From Pseudonocardia acidicola (lineage in GTDB: Bacteria > Actinomycetota > Actinomycetes > Mycobacteriales > Pseudonocardiaceae): a stretch of 49,430 nucleotides of DNA. Below, piece by piece: positions 40,779 to 46,698 of the stretch. Both the position numbers and the translations under genes were made by a program. The stretch's first letter is position 1. The number at the start of each line of letters is the position of its first letter. Location: contig NZ_JAAXLA010000050.1 of the NCBI RefSeq assembly GCF_012911935.1, positions 1 to 49,430 on the forward strand. Direction: 5' to 3'. The notes below the pieces were generated by a model that had not been told where the DNA came from, ran no database searches, and was given only the letters and a program-made list of their open reading frames with translations.

Positions 40779-41276
40779 TCAGGTTAGCTGGGCATCGGGT
40801 GACACGCGCGAGCGCTCGGAGATGCAGGGCTGCGTCAGTTCGATCGAGGTCAGTTCGCTCTGCAGCCACCCCGGCAGTACCTGTGGGGAGATGTTCGGGT
40901 GATCCGGACCGTCGAAGGCTGCCCAGACATGCCAGCCGGTGGCTCGAACCGCGACTGCGCCGTCGTCCACCCGCCGCGCCTCCGCGGTCACCGCGAAGGA
41001 GGTGGTGCCGATGCTCGACGGCTGCAGCGTGAGCGTGATCTCATCGTCAAGGGAGAGCGGAGCCAGGTAGGTCGCCGCCGAGGCGACGCATGGACACGCC
41101 ACCTGGCTACGGAGCATCGCACTCACCGGGTGGCCGGCATCCTTCAGCCAGCCCGTGAAGAGCTCCTCCAGCCAGCGGTACGGTGCCGCGAAGTACAGAA
41201 TTCCGGCCGCGTCGACGTCGCCCATGGCGACCCGTCGACGGGCCGTGGCCAGGTACTCGGCGGCGCGTCCGTCCAT
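40779..41276 (-). CDS. Acyl-CoA thioesterase, hotdog fold
   Basis: A 165-aa 4HBT-like thioesterase: VAMGDVDAAGILYFAAPYRWLEELF matches the family's active-site region, in which Asp (here in GDVDAAG) is the general base in many members. It may release CoA from stalled intermediates. The likely promoter puts transcription at or next to the ATG, so the mRNA would be leaderless. Confidence 0.8.
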   Translation of the reverse strand: MDGRAAEYLATARRRVAMGDVDAAGILYFAAPYRWLEELFTGWLKDAGHPVSAMLRSQVACPCVASAATYLAPLSLDDEITLTLQPSSIGTTSFAVTAEARRVDDGAVAVRATGWHVWAAFDGPDHPNISPQVLPGWLQSELTSIELTQPCISERSRVSPDAQLT

Positions 41277-41283
41277 GTCCGCG

Positions 41284-41316
41284 ACCTTAACACTCGGTCA
41301 TCAACCGACGTCAAGG
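41284..41316 (-). promoter_or_regulatory. Thioesterase promoter, shared with crotonase-gene promoter
   Basis: On the minus strand TTGACG (41309-41314), 19-bp spacer, TAAGGT (41284-41289), then seven bases to the ATG at 41276. Bases 41316-41287 match 32033-32062 at 25 of 30 positions, keeping CCTTGACGTC, TGACC and AGTGTTA. The likeness covers both -35 and spacer, so a common operator is plausible. Confidence 0.6.
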
Positions 41317-41491
41317 ACGAGTATCGACCACGTGGTCTAATTTCGTCCGTAACGTCAAAGACCGATTCGCGGTTGGATCTTCCCGGGGTCTGATGGTGCC
41401 AGCTCAGGTTTGTCGCGTGCGCGGGGTGCCCCGTCCGTGATGCTTGACGGGGCACCCAGGGCAACTCGCATGTGACCGATGGCGGCCTTTC

Positions 41492-41940
41492 CTACGCGAT
41501 CTGGACCCTCGTGGAGTGCACAGCGCCGATCGCAAGCACGTCGGTCAGCGTGGTCTGATCCACCTGCTGGTCGCCGCCCAGATCGATGGTGATCTCGAGC
41601 TGGCCGCCGGGGCCGGCCGTTACCGTCTGTTCGACCACGCCGCCATCCTGCGCGGTGGCGGTGACCTGGTGCCTGCTGCCAGGAGCGAAGGCCGCCGGCG
41701 TCTGGAGGACGACCCTTCCCGTACCGGTCAGTACGAACGATCTGCCGTCCGCGCGTGCCTCCCCGAGGGAGAGGAACTCGTCGTTGGGTCTATCGACCGA
41801 GACGTCGTAGCCCCACACTGCGAAATGGGGGAGGACGGTCCGATAGGAGAAGCTGGCCGGGGTGCTGATGTTGCGGGCGAACAGTTCGTTGGCCGCCGGG
41901 ACGACGTAGTCGGCGTAAACGCGGTGGTTGTTGGCGCCGT
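41492..41940 (-). pseudogene. C-terminal remnant of a secreted esterase-like protein
   Basis: About 148 residues beginning NNHRVYADYVVPAANELF and running through ISTPASFSYRTVLPHFAVWGYDVSVDRP resemble the C-terminal region of actinobacterial alpha/beta-hydrolase-fold esterases with a beta-sandwich tail. The catalytic domain with its GxSxG is absent; upstream of 41940 the frame is unrelated. The comparison is from memory. The gene was cut by whatever joined the antitoxin-toxin locus next to it. Confidence 0.5.
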
Positions 41941-42016
41941 GGACCCTCGGGTGTGCGCGTCGTCCATCGGCGGGTGCCGGCGGTACCCGCGTCGTACGGG
42001 TCGCCCGGCTGAGGTC

Positions 42017-42247
42017 ATGGTTACTCTGGCGGCCGTGAGTGCGGAGCGGGATGAGCTGCGCGAGCTTGTCGAGCGGTTGCCGGAGGACGAGGTGCCGGTC
42101 GTGCTCGCCGACGTCCGTCGGCATCGGAGTGCGGCGCGGCAGCGGTCGTGGCCGCCGGCGTTCTTCGGTTCGGGCCGGGCCAGCCGTAGCGATGTGGCGG
42201 AGCGGTCGGAGGAGATCCTGGGCGAGGGCTTCGGCCGTCCGGCGTGA
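42017..42247 (+). CDS. VapB-like antitoxin
   Basis: A 76-aa protein (VTLAAVSAERDELRELVERLPEDEVPVVLADVRRH in part), helical and acidic, with a basic tail. Its stop overlaps the next gene's GTG (GTGA), the usual antitoxin-toxin arrangement. No ribbon-helix-helix motif is clear. The call rests on partner and position. Confidence 0.6.
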   Translation: MVTLAAVSAERDELRELVERLPEDEVPVVLADVRRHRSAARQRSWPPAFFGSGRASRSDVAERSEEILGEGFGRPA

Positions 42248-42662
42248 TCCTCTGCGATACCGGCCCGATCGTGGCCGCGGCGCTCGCCGGCGACGATCGT
42301 CACCACGAGTGCGTGGAGCTGTTCGCAGGTCTGCACCTCGCCGGTCGTCGGTTGCTGGTGCCGGGGACGGTCGTGGCCGAAGTGGTTACCTGCTGGCGCG
42401 GGAGCCGGGCGCTCGGTTGGAGTCGCTGTTCCTGACGGCGTTGGCGGATGGGGATTTCGAGCCCGTCGAGCTCCGTCAGGAGGATTATCGGCGAGTCTCC
42501 GAACTGGTGACGACCTATGGCGATCTGCCGTTGGGGACCACGGATGCGACCGTCGTCGCGCCGGCGGAGCGCCTCGGTGTGAGCGAGGTCGCGACGCTGG
42601 ATCGCCGGCACTTCACCGTCGTCCGCCCGGCGCACGTGCCTGCGCTGACGTTGTTGCCGTGA
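42244..42662 (+). pseudogene. vapC: VapC PIN-domain toxin, frameshifted
   Basis: The first 46 residues read MILCDTGPIVAAALAGDDRHHECVELF and so on to VPGTVVAEVV, with PIN Asp (CDTGP) and Glu (VAEV). The rest continues in another frame: YLLAREPGARLESLF, then GTTDATVVAPAERLG with the third acidic residue. The break is at about 42384, where GTGGTTAC would need one more G. Without the break it is a normal 139-aa VapC. Either a true inactivation or a sequencing error. Confidence 0.75.
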
Positions 42663-43075
42663 GGGGTCGTCCCCGCGGGAATCCCCACGCTTATCCCCGC
42701 TACTACGTCAGATCACCGCGAACTGCGGGATGGCTCGCTGATCGCCGTTGATCGCCTTGAACTGCGGAAACGGACGATGGGTGATCACGGTGAACGGTGG
42801 CTGATCAACGGGCCGGAGAGCCGTCAGGTCGTGGTTCGTCCACGCTCTCCGATCCCGCGATCGCGGCCGGGAATGAACCTGGCTCTCGCGACCGCTGCAC
42901 TCCGCGAACCCCTCGTCGCCGTCGCTCCCCGGGCCACCGGGCCACGGCGGTGGCGTCCCGCTGGCGGTGGCGCCGACCGGCGAGAGCCGCCATGGCGTCA
43001 CCCAGCTGCTGCCGCTGCGCCTGCAGCATCGTGTGTTGGCGCCGACTCAAGAACCTCTTATTGAGGCAGGGCCTC
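42663..43075. other. Gene-poor 413-bp gap
   Basis: No credible gene. The motif GAACTGCGG occurs twice close together (about 42722 and 42762), and a short minus-strand frame lacks any family likeness. It separates the toxin remnant from the NYN gene's 3' end. Confidence 0.5.
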
Positions 43076-44185
43076 TCATGTCGTGGGCACGGTCAGGAGG
43101 TAGTCGCCGGTCTCGTCGTCCCACTCCATCGCGATCAGGTCGCGGGCGCGAGCGGCCTTGGTGAACGACAGGAAGGTGTTGAAGCCGTAGCGCTTCTCGC
43201 TGAAGGTGGGCAACCGCTTGCGCAGCTGGTCCTTGAGCCCGCTGAGCTGGGGGTGTGATCCGGTGGACTGCAGCTGCCGGACCACGTCGACGAGCAGCCG
43301 GAAGGCGTCGTCGTCGGCCGAGGCGTCTTCCGGGAACGTCACCTCCGGATCGCCTTGCGCACTGCCCCGGCTCAGCTCGATGACCCCTTGGTTCTCGAGC
43401 TGGCGCAGCAGCTCCCCGAAGCCGCGGAACCCGTGGTCGGCCTCGTCGAACGTGGGGTCCTTGCGCAGGATCGCGCGCTTGAGGCGGGACGCCAGTACGG
43501 GCCCGTCGGAGTGGCGCTGCAGGCCGGCGAGCGTGCGCGCCACGAGCGGGGCGACGTCGAGCTCCTCGCTCGTCGCGACAGGCTCCTCGGCGGCGGCGGC
43601 CGGGACCACCTCGACGGGCTCCGGGGGCGGCGTCACGGCCGGCTCGGGCGGGGGCGATGTCGAGGGTCGTCCGCGTCCGCGGCCACGGCGGGCCACCTGC
43701 GTCGGTTCGACACCGGGCAGGCGGTCGTAGAAGAGGAACTCGTCGCAGGCGGGCGGCAGCAGGGCCGAGGTCGAGGACTGGACGCCGATGCCGATCACCC
43801 GCTTGTCCAGCTCGCGCAGCTTGTGCACGAGCGGGGTGAAGTCGGAGTCGCCGGTGGCGATGGCGAAGGTCGTGATGAAGCCGCGCTCGAAGGCGAGCTC
43901 GATGGCGTCGACGGCCATCTTGACGTCGGCCGCGTTCTTCCGGGCGCCGCCCATGCGCTGCGGGATCTCGATCAGCTCGACCTGCGCCCTGGTCAGCAGC
44001 CTGCGGTCCTCATCGAAGTACGACCAGTCGGCGTACGCGCGCCGGGACACCACGCGGCCACGCTCGGCGAGCGCGTCGGCGATCGGGCCGAAGTCGAAGG
44101 GCGAGACCCCCAGCCCGTCTCGGGCCCCGATGGCGAGGTTCTCGTAGTCGAGGAACAGCGCGATGCGCTCGTCGTCGTTGGTCAC
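43076..44185 (-). CDS. NYN-domain ribonuclease-like protein with two LOTUS domains
   Basis: A 369-aa protein. Residues 5-155 form a NYN (PIN-like) nuclease domain with the expected acids Asp13 (LFLDYENL), Asp88 (NAADVKMAVD), Asp113 and Asp115 (ATGDSDFTPL). A Pro-rich linker (165-200) follows, then two OST-HTH/LOTUS-like winged helices (about 212-285 and 298-368; both with RLPTFSEKRYGFNTF or DPTFDEADHGFRGF motifs). The layout recalls eukaryotic MARF1/LOTUS RNA-binding proteins. GTG 44185 follows AGGAG. It probably cleaves or binds RNA; the target is unknown. Confidence 0.88.
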   Translation of the reverse strand: MTNDDERIALFLDYENLAIGARDGLGVSPFDFGPIADALAERGRVVSRRAYADWSYFDEDRRLLTRAQVELIEIPQRMGGARKNAADVKMAVDAIELAFERGFITTFAIATGDSDFTPLVHKLRELDKRVIGIGVQSSTSALLPPACDEFLFYDRLPGVEPTQVARRGRGRGRPSTSPPPEPAVTPPPEPVEVVPAAAAEEPVATSEELDVAPLVARTLAGLQRHSDGPVLASRLKRAILRKDPTFDEADHGFRGFGELLRQLENQGVIELSRGSAQGDPEVTFPEDASADDDAFRLLVDVVRQLQSTGSHPQLSGLKDQLRKRLPTFSEKRYGFNTFLSFTKAARARDLIAMEWDDETGDYLLTVPTT

Positions 44186-44471
44186 TGCACTATGCTCCTG
44201 GGAACCGAGTGTCCCGCAGCCGAGAGGCCCGGTCCCGGTGGGCGCCGTTGGCCGGTCACCGCGCTGCGGCGGTGGGGGAGCACGTCCTCGGACATGTCCG
44301 GCCGGCTGGCCCGGGGCCGGCTACATGCGTTGCCGTGCCCATTGACGTCCGGGCACGAACCGGCCGCGCTCCACTGCGAGGTCCGCCCACCGGGCCCCGC
44401 TCGACAGAAACGGGGCCCGCTGGTCGACCTCGATCCGGGTGGATACACCGCCCGGGGAATGCGGGGTCGGA
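44186..44471. other. 286-bp stretch without a gene
   Basis: It holds the NYN gene promoter region on the minus strand. No open frame here has a ribosome-binding site or recognisable product. Confidence 0.5.
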
Positions 44472-44640
44472 TCAGATGACGGAGACGCGGTGGCCTGCGG
44501 GCCCTTCTGGCCCTGACCGACCTCGAACTGCACACGCTGGTTCTCCTCGAGCGACTGGTAACCGCCGCCCTGGATCTCCGAGAAGTGCACGAAAAGGTCA
44601 GCGCCGCCGATGCGACGAGCCGGGCCTGTCCGTGGCGGGG
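44472..44640 (-). pseudogene. Cold-shock protein remnant
   Basis: Reading minus, GADLFVHFSEIQGGGYQSLEENQRVQFEVGQG is an unmistakable CspA C-terminal half, followed by KGPQA; one base out of frame, HRVSVI and a TGA (44472) fit the normal end. The N-terminal half, with RNP1 (KGFGFI), is not found in any frame nearby. It is truncated and frameshifted, so not a working chaperone. Confidence 0.75.
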
Positions 44641-44810
44641 GCTTCTCCGCCCGTGCCTGGAGGAAAACTCCCGACACCCACAACAACGTTTCACGTCGTG
44701 GCTGTACACGAACACACACCGACGGCCACGCACCGCGGCCGGCTACTGTCTCCGGGCGCGGCCAGCCGTCTCGCCGAGATGCACGGGCGCGACCGGGGCA
44801 CCCGCGGGCA

Positions 44811-45008
44811 TCAAGCTGAGCGGGCCGTCCGTGCGTCGAGCCCGAGCATGGCCAGCAGTTCGGTGCAGTCGTCGAGATCGATGGCGCGGCCGGCGACGAC
44901 GCGTGCTGCCTGCCTGCTCTGGGTCGTGCAGCTGCTCTGATAGGCGGCTTGAGCGTCGGACCAGCTGGACCTGCCGTCGTTGTCGATTCCGTGTCGAGCC
45001 GAGCTCAT
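44811..45008 (-). CDS. Small 65-aa protein, unknown
   Basis: Starts at ATG 45008, preceded by GGAGGAG at six bases, and ends RARTARSA. The C-terminal part (VVAGRAIDLDDCTELLAMLGLDA) is a helical motif seen in short uncharacterised proteins of Pseudonocardiaceae, as I recall. The N-terminal part is polar. No function is suggested. Confidence 0.65.
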   Translation of the reverse strand: MSSARHGIDNDGRSSWSDAQAAYQSSCTTQSRQAARVVAGRAIDLDDCTELLAMLGLDARTARSA

Positions 45009-45349
45009 GGGATTCTCCTCCGGCCGGCCGCGGCGGTCGTCAGGCGTGGTGGAACCTGGCCCGGGACCGTGCGAGGCAAACGCCAGGCGGCAACCTGCAC
45101 GGCACATGCCGTCCACTGGGTAACGATGCCCGCCCAACCTGACTCGACCAGAGTACCTGTGATCAAACTCCGCGGCGGGACGAAGCGGCGAGCGGCCTCT
45201 GGGAGCGCCGACGTGGCAGCGCCGAGCGGCGGATTGAGCTTCCCCGGGTAGCCCGGAGACCGGTGATCATGGCCGTCGGGCCGTGGAGTCTCTGTGGCAG
45301 GACCGAAGAAGCACCCCGATGTGCTGCGCGATGCGGCGACCCGCACACG
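45009..45349. other. 341-bp stretch without a clear gene
   Basis: Contains the promoter of the 65-aa gene on the minus strand. Open frames in it lack ribosome-binding sites and resemble no family I know. Confidence 0.45.
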
Positions 45350-45662
45350 CTGGGGCTGTTCCTCACCGCAGTCGCGGTCGCTGGGGCGGCGTCCGGGCTG
45401 CTGCCCGGCGCGGTGACCAGCTCGTGCAGTTGGAGACGCCGGACGGGTTCCGCGGGCGAATCATCTCGGCGCAGTACGCGGTCGGTGCGGGTGGGCCGGG
45501 ACTCGGCGACGCGCGGGCCGGGCTGGTCGCCGGCCTGGATCGGCCTCGGCGGCGGCGGTCAGCGGGGCACTGGCGTGCGTGCTGGCGGTGGCGGTGATCG
45601 CAGGGACGCACCCTGCGCTGCGACGGTGGCGGCGCCCGAACCCGGCCGGCGACGAAGCCTGA
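45350..45662 (+). pseudogene. MFS transporter C-terminal remnant, frameshifted
   Basis: Three frames together give the end of an MFS exporter: AVAVAGAASGLLPGA; then DQLVQLETPDGFRGRIISA and VGAGGPGLGDARAGLVAGL; then ASAAAVSGALACVLAVAVIAG and ALRRWRRPNPAGDEA with a TGA at 45660. The RGRI/GGPxLGxxRAG pattern is typical of enterobactin-exporter-like permeases. At least two frameshifts and loss of the N-terminal ten helices make it non-functional. Confidence 0.65.
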
Positions 45663-45858
45663 CCGCTCTGCCGTACGCGCGCCGATTCATCCCGGCGTGG
45701 CATGCGGTCGGGGCTCATCCGTCGATGATGCTCAGGCAAGGCCGGAGCCGGACCCGCCGGATTTGTAACGTCTCGGCCTCACGCTGCGAGACTTTCCGGA
45801 TTGTGTGGAACCGTCGGTTCGGCTGTCGGGCCTGCTTCGGGTCGGGTGGGAGGACCTC

Positions 45859-46581
45859 GTGATCGTCGAAACCCTGGGCTTGATCGCCATTGTGGCGACC
45901 GCGTACTACTTCGGCGTCGGCCGGCCGCGAGCCAGAAAGGCGCAGGTCCACACCGGACTGACCGCGCTGGCTCCACTTCTGACGGGTGCGACGGTGGACA
46001 CCGGGCGGCTCACCAGCACCGCCGGCGTCAGCAAGCTGCATCTACGCGGCCTCTATCAGGGCTTCCACATCGAGGCGTGGCCCGAGAGGACCGACCCGAG
46101 GCCCACAGGCGTAGGCGACCACGGGCCGTCGAATCCCGTGGACCAATTCACCGTCCGGTGTGTCGGCCTGGACGGACGCCAGCCGTGGAGCTGCCAACGG
46201 CGGAGGGTCAGCCTGAATCCGTTCGCCGAGGACCAACTCGTGTTCACCGCATCATTGGACCCGGACTCGATCTTCGCCGGGCCGCTGGGCGCGTTCATCG
46301 GACTGCCCGAGCCGGACCCGCAACTGGAGCAACGCCTGCGCGGGGCCGGCCTGATCGACGAGGTCGCCCGCCTCGGGCACGGTAGTCACAGCTGGCTCCC
46401 GCACGTCAGATTCGTGCCCCCGATCGACTTCTCGCGGGGCTTCAGCCAGCCCAACGTCAGCTGGCTCGAATGTCGGGTCGAGGCGGGGCACGGGCGGGTG
46501 CCCACGGCCGAGCGCTTCGGGCAGCTGCTGGATTGTGTGGTTCGCCTCGCCCACATCAACGCCCGGGAAAACCCCGCGTAG
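45859..46581 (+). CDS. Membrane-anchored protein of unknown function
   Basis: A 240-aa protein starting at GTG 45859 (GGGAGG at 45847-45853 upstream). One N-terminal transmembrane helix (VETLGLIAIVATAYYFGVG, residues 3-21) is followed by a soluble domain of about 215 residues with LHLRGLYQGFHIEAWPERT, a polar middle and FIGLPEPDPQLEQRL. With the basic RPRARK after the helix the domain should be cytosolic. I do not recognise the family. It is intact and stands alone. Confidence 0.7.
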   Translation: MIVETLGLIAIVATAYYFGVGRPRARKAQVHTGLTALAPLLTGATVDTGRLTSTAGVSKLHLRGLYQGFHIEAWPERTDPRPTGVGDHGPSNPVDQFTVRCVGLDGRQPWSCQRRRVSLNPFAEDQLVFTASLDPDSIFAGPLGAFIGLPEPDPQLEQRLRGAGLIDEVARLGHGSHSWLPHVRFVPPIDFSRGFSQPNVSWLECRVEAGHGRVPTAERFGQLLDCVVRLAHINARENPA

Positions 46582-46698
46582 CGCCTGAGCGGCATGACCG
46601 GGTCGTGCTCGCTGCGGCCCTTTGCGGCACACGTCACGTTTCGGGCGCTTGCGACGATTCCTCCTACGCACGAGTCGCCGATCCTCCACGGAGGCCTG

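Noticed and set aside
20246..41276. Complete steroid (cholesterol) degradation cluster
   Set aside because: Despite SCP2, Ltp-like thiolase, DUF35 and Mce genes, no ketosteroid dehydrogenase, KshA/B or HsaA-type flavin hydroxylase is present; ring attack is by a dihydroxylating Rieske dioxygenase.
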